Shown here in pieces: positions 17,664-25,087 of a DNA stretch of 64,000 bases. This stretch comes from CBDBJR01 sp965206445. GTDB lineage: Bacteria; Pseudomonadota; Gammaproteobacteria; Arenicellales; Poriferihabitantaceae. The notes under the pieces are model-generated. The model was given only the letters and a program-made list of their open reading frames with translations. It was not told where the DNA came from and did not search any database. Location of the stretch: NCBI GenBank assembly GCA_965206445.1, contig CBDBJR010000002.1, forward strand, positions 3,100,001-3,164,000, in the 5' to 3' direction. Position 1 is the stretch's first letter. Each line of letters starts with the position of its first letter. The position numbers were made by a program, and so were the translations under genes.

Positions 17664-18719
17664 TCACGAAGCACGGCGGCGCGCACGGGCGCGCGGTTTC
17701 CGCTCGGTCAGGGCGCCGGCCGCGATCTCCATTTCCCCCCTGAGTTGTGCCTTTGCCCCGGCGGAGACGGCGCCCAGCCTGCCTTCGATTTGCGTCAGGG
17801 TCGGCACCGGCTGTACGCGGTGGGCGTCGATCGCGGCCCGCATGGCTTTAATGTGCGCCGCGGTAGTGCCGCAGCAGCCACCGATGATGTTGGCGCCGGC
17901 ATCCGTCGCCAGCTTGACATATTCCGACATAACCGCCTGCGTCCCGCTGTAGACGATATCCCCATCGACATATTGCGGTATGCCGCAATTGGCTTTTGCC
18001 ACCACCAGCGGGGTCACCTGCTGCACCTGTGCGGCATGCCGCATGTTGATAACCGCCGCCACCAACTCGGAGGCGCCCACGCCGCAATTGGCCCCGATGG
18101 CATCCGGGATTCGCTCCATCGCATAACAGATTTTAACGATATCAGCCGGCGCCAGCCCCATCATGGTACGGCCGTTGGTATCGACACTGAAAGTGGCGAC
18201 GATCGGCAGCTCGGCCCTGGCGGCGCCGCTCACCGCGGCCTCGGCCTCCTCTTTGGAAGACATCGTCTCAATCCAGATAACGTCAACCCCGCCCTGTTTC
18301 AGCGCCAGCGCCTGCTCTGCAAACGCCTCTGTCGCGGCCGCCGCGGCCAGCGGCCCAAGCGGCTGCATGATCTCTCCGGTGGGGCCGACCGAGCCGCCAA
18401 TGATGATTTCCCGACCGCAGGCATCGACCTGTTGCCGGGCGATCCGGGCGGCCTTGATATTCAACTCCGCCACCCGATCTTCGGCGTCATGCCGCTGCAG
18501 CCGATAGCGGGTGCCGCCGAACGAGTTGGTGAGGATGATATCCGAGCCGGCATCGATAAAATCCCGGTATTGCTGCGCAATGCGCTCGGGATGCACCGCA
18601 TTCCATAACTCCGGGCAGCCGCCGGTTTGCAGACCAACCGCAAACAAATTGGACCCGGTCGCACCGTCGGCCAGCAATACGCCGCGTTGATCGAGCAGCC
18701 TGGTTAGAATGTGGGGCAC
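17664..18719 (-). CDS. Homocysteine S-methyltransferase family protein (betaine/methyl-donor type)
   Basis: The protein has 351 residues. It is a single zinc-dependent homocysteine-binding barrel: zinc cysteines are in GANCGVGASE and in the GGCCGTT pair near residue 290, and the N-terminal block LLADGATGSNLF is typical. The enzyme makes methionine from homocysteine using betaine, S-methylmethionine or a similar donor. The second half of cobalamin-dependent MetH is absent, so it is not MetH. The start seems to be GTG; no in-frame ATG lies closer. The tail is Arg-rich. It lies downstream of the dsr operon terminator, on the same strand. Confidence 0.85.
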   Translation of the reverse strand: MPHILTRLLDQRGVLLADGATGSNLFAVGLQTGGCPELWNAVHPERIAQQYRDFIDAGSDIILTNSFGGTRYRLQRHDAEDRVAELNIKAARIARQQVDACGREIIIGGSVGPTGEIMQPLGPLAAAAATEAFAEQALALKQGGVDVIWIETMSSKEEAEAAVSGAARAELPIVATFSVDTNGRTMMGLAPADIVKICYAMERIPDAIGANCGVGASELVAAVINMRHAAQVQQVTPLVVAKANCGIPQYVDGDIVYSGTQAVMSEYVKLATDAGANIIGGCCGTTAAHIKAMRAAIDAHRVQPVPTLTQIEGRLGAVSAGAKAQLRGEMEIAAGALTERKPRARARRRAS

Positions 18720-18807
18720 TGGAATATGGGGCAGTGTTGGTACGGATCGCCAATGATGCGATAGTGTATTTTACGACGCCGAATAACGAAAGCAATCAAT
18801 CACAAGT

Positions 18808-18860
18808 AAAAAAAAACCCGTCCTGCCGATGCCGGCGCTATCCGCATCCGCCCGGACAGG
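18808..18860 (-). terminator. Rho-independent terminator of the dsr operon
   Basis: On the minus strand a GC-rich hairpin (CCTGTCC pairing with GGACGGG, plus an inner GATGC/GCATC stem) is followed by nine consecutive T. It begins about 60 bases after the dsrK stop codon and closes the dsrEFHCMK transcript. Confidence 0.8.
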
Positions 18861-18921
18861 CGGTGCAACGTCAGCCCACTGCCATGCCATCGCTACCGTA
18901 CGCAGTGCGTCGCCAGCCGAT

Positions 18922-20424
18922 CTAGTGGCGCGTGTCCCAAACCAGCGCATCGCCGACCAGCTGATGCAGGCTGATAATCATATTCGGATCCTGCCGGTAA
19001 AGCGGCAGGACGGTATAAAACTGGCTTTTGCAAATCGCGCAAATCACCGCCATGTGGGTCACGCCCCGGTGTTCGATCACCCGCTGCAATGCGGTCATTC
19101 TGGGCAATGCGCCCTTGACTCGTATTTCCAGCAGCTCATCGGTCAGTAGCCCGCCGCCGCCGCCGCAGCAGAAGGTGGCGTCGCCTATGCTGTCGGCCGA
19201 CATATCGACATAGTGCCGACAGACGGCCTGGAGAATCTCACGCGGGACAATAAACTGGCCATTGGGGCGATTGCCCATGCTGGAACCGCGGGCAACGTTA
19301 CACGAGTCGTGGAACGTGACCACCTTGTCGTCATGCACACTCGGGTTGAGTCGAAGCTGCCGGTCGGCAATCAGGGTATGCGTGAGCTCGCAAATATGCT
19401 GCGGTATCGGATAATTCGCGTCAAGAAAATCGAACGGCCCGGCGAGCGTGTTGAGAAAGCTGTAGCCGACTCGCCAGGCATGCCCGCACTCGCCGTAGAC
19501 AATGCGTTTTACCCCGAGCTCGAGCGCGGCCCGGCGAATCCGCTCGGCAATCCGCTGCAAGTGGTCGTAGTTGCCGGTGAACAGGCCAAAATTGGCGGCT
19601 TCACTGGCATACGATGATATTGTCCAGCTGAGGCCGGCCTGATGCAGCACCTTGGCGCAGCCAATCAGTCCGTCCACGTGCGGCTCGGCAAAAAAATCGG
19701 CCGACGGCGTCACCAGCAGAATTTCCGCCCCTTTTTGGTCCAGCGGCAGCTTGACCGCAACGCCGATGTCTTCTTCGATATCCTGCTCGAGCCCGGACAG
19801 GGTATCGGCCAGTGCGGCTTTGGGCAGCCCCAGATTATTGCCGACCCGATGGACCTGGTCAATGACCCGATTGGCGTATTTTTGCCCCAGGCCGACCGAC
19901 GCGCAGATCTCGCGCCCCGCCATCGTGATTTCCGCGGTATCGATGCCGAACGGGCAATAGACCGAACAGCGCCGGCATTCGGAGCATTGATGATAGTAGC
20001 TGTACCACTCATGCATCACTTCCTCGGTCAACTCGCGGGCGCCGACCAGCCAGGGGAACCATTTCCCGGCCAGGGTGAAGTAGCGCCGGTACACGCTGCG
20101 CAGTAAATCCTGGCGGGCGACCGGCATATTTTTTGCATCGGCCGAGCCCAGAAAATAGTGGCATTTGTCGGTGCAGGCGCCGCACTTGACGCAGGCATCC
20201 AAAAACACCGGCAGCGAGCGGTACTTGCCCAGTAATTCGGCCATCTTTGCCAGTGCAATTTGTTTCCATCCGTCAACCAATTGACCGTGTCCGGCAGCGT
20301 CAGCCGCTTTTGGATGCGGCGGCGCATCGACATACGGCCGGCTATGCGCCATTGCCTGCGGCTGAATTTTCGGTGTCTCGAGCGTGTGCGTGACCACCGG
20401 GATATTGAATTGGACTTTCATCAT
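18922..20424 (-). CDS. dsrK: DsrK, HdrD-like iron-sulfur subunit of the DsrMK(JOP) complex
   Basis: The protein has 500 residues and is a cytoplasmic heterodisulfide-reductase-like protein. Two [4Fe-4S] motifs are visible: C78-X2-C81-X2-C84-X3-C88 and C147-X2-C150-X2-C153-X3-C157 (ending CP). The C-terminal half has the CCG-type cysteine motifs (ECGHAW; FCCGGGGGLL) that hold the catalytic cluster. With DsrM it is thought to exchange electrons between the membrane quinone pool and DsrC disulfide or trisulfide. It begins 7 bases after dsrM. The genes dsrL, dsrJ, dsrO and dsrP, which normally follow, are missing: a terminator comes next. Confidence 0.92.
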   Translation of the reverse strand: MMKVQFNIPVVTHTLETPKIQPQAMAHSRPYVDAPPHPKAADAAGHGQLVDGWKQIALAKMAELLGKYRSLPVFLDACVKCGACTDKCHYFLGSADAKNMPVARQDLLRSVYRRYFTLAGKWFPWLVGARELTEEVMHEWYSYYHQCSECRRCSVYCPFGIDTAEITMAGREICASVGLGQKYANRVIDQVHRVGNNLGLPKAALADTLSGLEQDIEEDIGVAVKLPLDQKGAEILLVTPSADFFAEPHVDGLIGCAKVLHQAGLSWTISSYASEAANFGLFTGNYDHLQRIAERIRRAALELGVKRIVYGECGHAWRVGYSFLNTLAGPFDFLDANYPIPQHICELTHTLIADRQLRLNPSVHDDKVVTFHDSCNVARGSSMGNRPNGQFIVPREILQAVCRHYVDMSADSIGDATFCCGGGGGLLTDELLEIRVKGALPRMTALQRVIEHRGVTHMAVICAICKSQFYTVLPLYRQDPNMIISLHQLVGDALVWDTRH

Positions 20425-20431
20425 CAGCGCA

Positions 20432-21154
20432 TTAGTTGCGATCCCGCTGCCACGGATTCAGATGCCGGCGTCGGCGTGAGCTATCCCGCATATTCAGCGT
20501 CGGGCTGAAAAAAATACCCGGGGCGTGCAGCAGTTTGCTGAACGGAAAAATGATCAACAATAATGCCGCCAGCGCCAGATGAATCAACAGCACCGGGTTG
20601 GCCGGCAGCGGCCGCCAATTCAAACGCCACAAACCCAGCATGAAATCGCGCACCTCGACGATATTGACAAACGCGATATATTTCATACCCAGGCCGGTTA
20701 TCACAATGGCAATCAGCAGCACCAACAGCAAATAATCCGATGGCGCCGAGATATACCGGATGCGATCGACAGCGCATCGTCTAACCAGCAATCCCACCAG
20801 CCCCACCAGCATGAGGCCCGCCGGATACGCGCCGAGCAGGCCGATGCGCATGACCGGCGGCCAGAACGGATCGGTGAAAAACCGGATGTGGTGCAGCAAC
20901 ACAATCAGCAGGCCGAAATGAAACAGCCAGCCAAACAGCCAGGTCCATTTGCTCGCCCGAAACAGGCTGTAAAATAAAACCACCTCTTTGCTCAGCCGCC
21001 ACAGCACGCCGACATACGTTGTCGGCGCCGGTGTCGTGGGAATAATCAACGGCACCGGGGTTTTGATATACCGATAGATCCTGGCGGCGGTCGCAATCCC
21101 GAACACGGCAAAGGCGACGTAAAACAGCAGCGCGTAAGCAAGGGTAATGCGCAT
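20432..21154 (-). CDS. dsrM: DsrM, membrane cytochrome b subunit
   Basis: The protein has 240 residues with about five to six hydrophobic segments and the NarI-like b-type cytochrome layout. Histidines suited to haem binding are in FHFGLLIVLLHHIRFF (about residues 78-93) and LLIHLALAALLL (about 190). It anchors DsrK and links it to quinones. The length is close to that of the dsrM of sulfur oxidisers. The tail is basic. It sits 97 bases after dsrC and 7 bases before dsrK in one operon. Confidence 0.9.
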   Translation of the reverse strand: MRITLAYALLFYVAFAVFGIATAARIYRYIKTPVPLIIPTTPAPTTYVGVLWRLSKEVVLFYSLFRASKWTWLFGWLFHFGLLIVLLHHIRFFTDPFWPPVMRIGLLGAYPAGLMLVGLVGLLVRRCAVDRIRYISAPSDYLLLVLLIAIVITGLGMKYIAFVNIVEVRDFMLGLWRLNWRPLPANPVLLIHLALAALLLIIFPFSKLLHAPGIFFSPTLNMRDSSRRRRHLNPWQRDRN

Positions 21155-21251
21155 GATTAATCTGACCTTGTGAACACCGATGCCGGCGGCAGAATCATCA
21201 CGCCAAACGCGCCCATCGCGTCAAACGCGCCGCCGCAGCCAGGCGCAGCAC

Positions 21252-21584
21252 CTATATGCATCCGGTCGGCCTGGGCAGGCCGGCGTATTTGCACGCCTGT
21301 TTGGCCGGCCCGTAAGGAAACAACCGGTACAGGTATTTGCTGTTGCCCTTTTCCTTGCCATACCGCTTGCCGATATTTCTGGTCAGGATCCGCACCGCCG
21401 GCGCAATCTGGTACTCGGTATAGTAGTCGCGCAGGAAATAAATCACCTCCCAATGCGCTGCGGTCAGCTCCAATTCATCAAAGCCGGCCAACTGCCCGGC
21501 GATTTGTTCCGACCAATCCGACAGGTTGGTCAGATACCCCTCTTCATCGGTCTCGATCACTCGGCCGTTGTGCTGAAAGGTCAT
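21252..21584 (-). CDS. dsrC: DsrC, sulfur-carrier protein
   Basis: I use the ATG at 21584 (110 residues), which matches DsrC length; an ATG at 21620 would add 12 residues and overlap dsrH. DsrC carries sulfur as a trisulfide between its two C-terminal cysteines. Both are present: Cys98 and the penultimate Cys109, spaced C-X10-C in the flexible arm, so this is genuine DsrC and not the one-cysteine TusE form. The blocks EEGYLTNL, WEVIYFLRDYY and KYLYRLFPYGPAKQAC are near-invariant in the family. It follows dsrH. Confidence 0.95.
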   Translation of the reverse strand: MTFQHNGRVIETDEEGYLTNLSDWSEQIAGQLAGFDELELTAAHWEVIYFLRDYYTEYQIAPAVRILTRNIGKRYGKEKGNSKYLYRLFPYGPAKQACKYAGLPRPTGCI

Positions 21585-21610
21585 GTCCCAAGGGCGCTCA
21601 CGGGTGGCAA

Positions 21611-21913
21611 TCAAAGCCATGATTGTACTCGATCATTGGCCGCAACCAGAGCCACGAAGTCATGATATTCGATCAGGTTGACCCCGGCCAGACAACGTTC
21701 CGGGCCAATGCCCCGCAGCTGCAAGTCCGGCTTCAAGGCGTATAGTTCGACTCGGCCGATTGCCGCCGATACGCGCTGCGACCACCGCGCATCGGCCAGA
21801 CAGGCGTACACACCGTCTTCGATTAACAGCACGTCACTGGCCTGCTGAGCATACGCCAGACACAGCTCCAGGCTGTCTTTTTCGTAAGGTGATTTGTTGA
21901 CGATATGCAGCAT
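21611..21913 (-). CDS. dsrH: DsrH (TusB-like)
   Basis: The protein has 100 residues. It is the small subunit of the DsrEFH hexamer that passes persulfide sulfur to DsrC. The opening MLHIVNKSPYEKDSL and the SDVLLIEDGVYA block are family-typical. The DsrH cysteine is not at a strongly recognisable position; C18 and C74 are the candidates. It starts 7 bases after dsrF. Confidence 0.88.
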   Translation of the reverse strand: MLHIVNKSPYEKDSLELCLAYAQQASDVLLIEDGVYACLADARWSQRVSAAIGRVELYALKPDLQLRGIGPERCLAGVNLIEYHDFVALVAANDRVQSWL

Positions 21914-21920
21914 GGTGCGG

Positions 21921-22322
21921 CTAAAAATTCAATAATACATCCTGCTTTGCCAATAGCAGGGCGAGCTCGGGGCGCGGCAGAATGGTGATCGACGGGTGCA
22001 CCATCTGTGCGTCGTCCTGCCAGTCGATTGCCATCAGATCAAGCGGTTGCAGACCGCGCTCAGACAGCGATTCGGACTCGACCAGCAAGGTACGAATCTC
22101 GTAATCCCCCAAAGCGCGAAACGCCGCGGGGAAATGCGGCCTGCCCTGCGCTCGCCCGTCCTGTTGGCGCTTCAGTTGAAACACGCCGTCGCCAATGAAG
22201 GCAATGCTGATCTCCTGCTCGAACGCCGCCCCGATCAACGCCACTTCGAGGCTTTCCTGCGCGTAAATCGTCCCCCAGGGGGCGCGGCGATTGATCAGCA
22301 TAATGCGTTTTTTTTGCTTCAT
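21921..22322 (-). CDS. dsrF: DsrF (TusC-like)
   Basis: The protein has 133 residues from ATG 22322. It is the second subunit of DsrEFH; RRAPWGTIYAQESLEVALIGAAF (residues 11-33) is the characteristic block, with the GDGVFQL motif following. No cysteine is apparent, as in other DsrF proteins. A longer frame from 22370 would overlap dsrE and is disfavoured. Confidence 0.9.
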   Translation of the reverse strand: MKQKKRIMLINRRAPWGTIYAQESLEVALIGAAFEQEISIAFIGDGVFQLKRQQDGRAQGRPHFPAAFRALGDYEIRTLLVESESLSERGLQPLDLMAIDWQDDAQMVHPSITILPRPELALLLAKQDVLLNF

Positions 22323-22366
22323 TTTAGCCGCACCGCGGTGGTCGCCCGTCAAGCCCAATACCCAGC

Positions 22367-22726
22367 TCAATCGCCAAATTCGATGATGCGATCGGCGTGA
22401 ATGCAGACCTCGATAAGCTGCCCCAGGCCGCCAATGCGAAACCCCGGGGCAATATTTTCATCGCCCAGGCCGCGCCGCTGTGCGGCGGCAACACACAGCA
22501 CCAAATCCAGCTTATGCGCCCGGCCCAGCTCGCTCCAGCGGCGGACGATGTGGCGATCATCCTGCGGCGGCCGGGCCAGGCGCGAGCCGTTGTGCACCCC
22601 ATCGTGGTAGAAGAAAACCCGCAGGATTTCATGGCCGCCGGCCAATGCCGCCGTCGCAAAATGCCAGGCGGAGTCGGATGCCTGATGCGTATAGGGCGCC
22701 GCGTTGACCATGAGTGCAAATTTCAT
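22367..22726 (-). CDS. dsrE: DsrE (TusD-like)
   Basis: The protein has 119 residues and is the sulfur-binding subunit of DsrEFH. The active cysteine is in LVLCVAAAQRRG (Cys78); the N-terminal MKFALMVNAAPYTHQASDSAW and the central FFYHDGV block match. It is the first gene of the visible operon. The 281 bases upstream contain no dsrAB remnant and no other gene, and then rpmG begins. Confidence 0.92.
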   Translation of the reverse strand: MKFALMVNAAPYTHQASDSAWHFATAALAGGHEILRVFFYHDGVHNGSRLARPPQDDRHIVRRWSELGRAHKLDLVLCVAAAQRRGLGDENIAPGFRIGGLGQLIEVCIHADRIIEFGD

Positions 22727-23007
22727 AATCCCAAGCGTACCGCAGGTATGGACGGGGGGGAAGCCACCTCACCGAGGGCGGCACAGATTCATCGCAACGG
22801 CGGCAGGCCGGTGAAGCGCAAAACGGGCGGCGGTGCGAGCAGGCGGGGGCCGGGTCTGGCGGCGCCGGGAGAGCCTTGGTCCGGCCGCTGACCGGACTGC
22901 CTCAATCGCCGTTTCCATCCGGGAGCCCGGCGATAATCCCAAAACCGCCGGCTTCAACCTGAGACAGCGCCACCCGAACCGAAGGCCGGGGGCAACCCGC
23001 ACTCGTC

Positions 23008-23163
23008 CTACTTGATTTTACTTTCCTTGTAGATCACATGCTTGCGGACCACGGGATCATATTTTTTGATCGCCATTTTCTCGGTCATGGTCCGTTTATT
23101 TTTGGTGGTGGTATAAAAATGGCCGGTATCGGCACTCGACACCAGCTTGATTTTGTCGCGCAT
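23008..23163 (-). CDS. rpmG: 50S ribosomal protein L33
   Basis: The protein has 51 residues, the full usual length. It opens MRDKIKLVSSADTGHFY, continues with the TTKNKRTMTEK block and ends KYDPVVRKHVIYKESKIK, all typical of L33. It is of the cysteine-free (zinc-independent) form. It follows rpmB by 39 bases, the conserved rpmB-rpmG operon. Confidence 0.95.
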   Translation of the reverse strand: MRDKIKLVSSADTGHFYTTTKNKRTMTEKMAIKKYDPVVRKHVIYKESKIK

Positions 23164-23202
23164 ATTGGTTTCTCCTGCAAATCAACGAATGGGGAATCCG
23201 GA

Positions 23203-23439
23203 TTAAATCCGCCCGCCACGCGAGCGAATATCGCTCAGCACCCAGTCAATGCCCTTTTTATCGATCACACGCAGCCCCGACGTGGATACTTTCAGGCGCA
23301 CCCAGCGCGCTTCGCTTTCCACCCAGAACCGGCGGCTGTGCAGATTTGGCAGAAATTTGCGCCGGGTTTTGTTCTGCGCATGAGACACGTTATTGCCGTA
23401 CATTGTCCGCTTACCGGTAACTTCACATACTCTAGACAT
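23203..23439 (-). CDS. rpmB: 50S ribosomal protein L28
   Basis: The protein has 78 residues. It opens MSRVCEVTGKRTMYGNNVSHA and contains KTRRKFLPNLHSRRFW, both L28 hallmarks. First gene of the rpmB-rpmG pair. The 273 bases between it and the divergent cytochrome b561 gene hold no gene; they should contain both promoters. Confidence 0.96.
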   Translation of the reverse strand: MSRVCEVTGKRTMYGNNVSHAQNKTRRKFLPNLHSRRFWVESEARWVRLKVSTSGLRVIDKKGIDWVLSDIRSRGGRI

Positions 23440-23712
23440 AGCTTTCTGATTTTCCCGAATCTAATTTGCCCGCAGCGTGCAACTGAAATCGTTTTTTCGC
23501 TGCTTTTACCCGATTTTCGCCCAATTGACCGGCCGAATCAAGCTACTATACCAGAAAATCATTCGCAAAGGCAGCACGCACATATACAGGCGGCCAAATA
23601 GGTGCGCATCCGGCCCGGGTGATTGCCGGGGCCACACAATTTGTCACCATGCCAATTTTAGCTTAGGATAGTCGCCACTTGAGGGCTGTCGTCATCTCCG
23701 GAGGGTGCATTC

Positions 23713-24285
23713 ATGGGAAGAAAAAAACTGGCCAATACGACAAGCGGATACGGCTGGCCGAGCATCGTCCTCCACTGGCTGATTGCGGTCATTGTCCTGG
23801 TCGAGTTCGGCATCGGCCTCTACATGGTCACGTTGAATTATCACGACCTGCTCTATGTCATACTGCCGGAGCTGCATAAATCTCTGGGCCTGCTGCTGCT
23901 GCCGCTTATAATCATCCGCCTGATTTGGTCCGCCTGCCATCCGCGCCCGCTGCCGGAGCCGCATATCGGGCCGCTTCAGGATGGCATTGCCCGCAGCGCG
24001 CAGCTGGGCATGCATTTGCTGATGCTGGCCGTTATCGTGATGGGCTATTTGATATCCACTGCGATGGGCGATTCCATTTATATTTTCAATCTAGTAGAAT
24101 TTCCGGCGACGGTCACATCTATCAAGAATCAGGAACAATTTGCCGGTGAATACCATTACTGGTTTTCCTGGGCACTTATTGCCCTGGCAAGCGTACATGC
24201 ACTGGCCGCCCTCAAGCACCATTTCATCGACCGCGATGCGACGCTGCTGAAGATGCTGGGCAAAGACGCGGCCGATGGCAAATAG
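23713..24285 (+). CDS. Cytochrome b561 family protein
   Basis: The protein has 190 residues with four hydrophobic segments. Haem-ligand histidines fit the family: VLHWLIAV (residue 21), ELHKSLG (about 56), the central MHLLML and the late VHALAALKHHF. It transfers electrons from ubiquinol in the inner membrane. It is followed 30 bases later by a YceI-family gene; this pair is a common arrangement in proteobacteria and suggests that they work together, perhaps in isoprenoid-quinone or superoxide handling. Confidence 0.9.
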   Translation: MGRKKLANTTSGYGWPSIVLHWLIAVIVLVEFGIGLYMVTLNYHDLLYVILPELHKSLGLLLLPLIIIRLIWSACHPRPLPEPHIGPLQDGIARSAQLGMHLLMLAVIVMGYLISTAMGDSIYIFNLVEFPATVTSIKNQEQFAGEYHYWFSWALIALASVHALAALKHHFIDRDATLLKMLGKDAADGK

Positions 24286-24315
24286 ATCAACCAATCATAA
24301 TTTAAGGTGGAAACC

Positions 24316-24924
24316 ATGAATGCGACCAAACCGACTTCACTCCAACCCCGCTTCAAGTCTCTGATGGTGACGCTGGCCGTTTTGGCGGCGTCGCTGACGA
24401 CTGCCGGCGCCGAAGAGTATATTATCGACAGCAAAGGCAAGCATGCTTTTATCCAGTTCAAAGTTTCGCATCTGGGCTATAGTTTTGTGATCGGCGAATT
24501 TCCCGACTTTACCGGCAACTTCAGCTATGACGAAGCCAACCCCAGCACGGCGAGTATCACGGTCGATATCGATACCACCACCGCAGATACCCGGCATGCC
24601 GAAAGAAACAAACACATTCGCGGCAAAGATTTTCTGGACGTGAGAAAATACCCCGACGCGAAATTTGTCAGCACCGGCTATCAGGTAACCAGCGACAGCA
24701 GCGGCATATTGAACGGCAATTTAACCCTGCGCGGTCAAACCGTGCCGATTATGATTGACATCACCAAAGTCGGCAGCGGCAAGGATCCATGGGGCGGCGT
24801 TCGCCTCGGTTTTGAAGGCGAAACCTCGATCACAATGGCGGATTTTGGCATCAACTACAACCTCGGCCCAACCGCCCGCACGGTGGACTTGTACCTGGTG
24901 GTTGAGGGGATTTTGCAGCAGTAG
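24316..24924 (+). CDS. YceI-family periplasmic lipid-binding protein
   Basis: The protein has 202 residues. A signal peptide of about 30 residues ends near LTTAGA-EEY; the mature domain is the lipocalin-like YceI barrel that binds long isoprenoid chains. Markers: HAFIQFKVSHLGYSFVIGEF (about residues 43-62) and DVRKYPDAKFVSTGY. ATG 24316 follows AAGGTGG; an upstream in-frame GTG at 24307 is less likely. It is the second gene behind cytochrome b561. Confidence 0.92.
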   Translation: MNATKPTSLQPRFKSLMVTLAVLAASLTTAGAEEYIIDSKGKHAFIQFKVSHLGYSFVIGEFPDFTGNFSYDEANPSTASITVDIDTTTADTRHAERNKHIRGKDFLDVRKYPDAKFVSTGYQVTSDSSGILNGNLTLRGQTVPIMIDITKVGSGKDPWGGVRLGFEGETSITMADFGINYNLGPTARTVDLYLVVEGILQQ

Positions 24925-25053
24925 TTCGGCTAGAGCGGTTTATCGAGTACAACATTCCCGGTTCTGGCCCCGGTTCGAGTGCCCTGCGGCTTCGATGCCA
25001 ATTGGCGCCGCAATGCAAACCCGCACCGAGCCGACCGTTGAAAACCCGGACAC

Positions 25054-25077
25054 GGCGGCCCTTGCGCAAGGGCCGCC
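25054..25077. terminator. Perfect palindromic hairpin between convergent yceI-type and AOR genes
   Basis: An 11-base-pair stem (25054-25064 with 25067-25077) with a 2-base centre, all GC-rich, lies 10 bases past the AOR stop and 129 bases past the YceI stop. It is probably a bidirectional transcription end; no strong T run follows on either strand. Confidence 0.55.
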
Positions 25078-25087
25078 TGTAAAAGCG

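Noticed and set aside
17565..18608. 347-codon open frame on the plus strand
   Set aside because: Shadow of the homocysteine methyltransferase gene; Arg/His/Gly-rich without family features.
17664..18719. Fragment of cobalamin-dependent methionine synthase MetH
   Set aside because: Length and ends fit a complete single-domain homocysteine methyltransferase; no cobalamin or pterin domain follows.
22727..23007. Possible remnant of dsrB upstream of dsrE
   Set aside because: The minus-strand frames show no siroheme or ferredoxin motifs; the sequence looks like ordinary GC-rich intergenic DNA.
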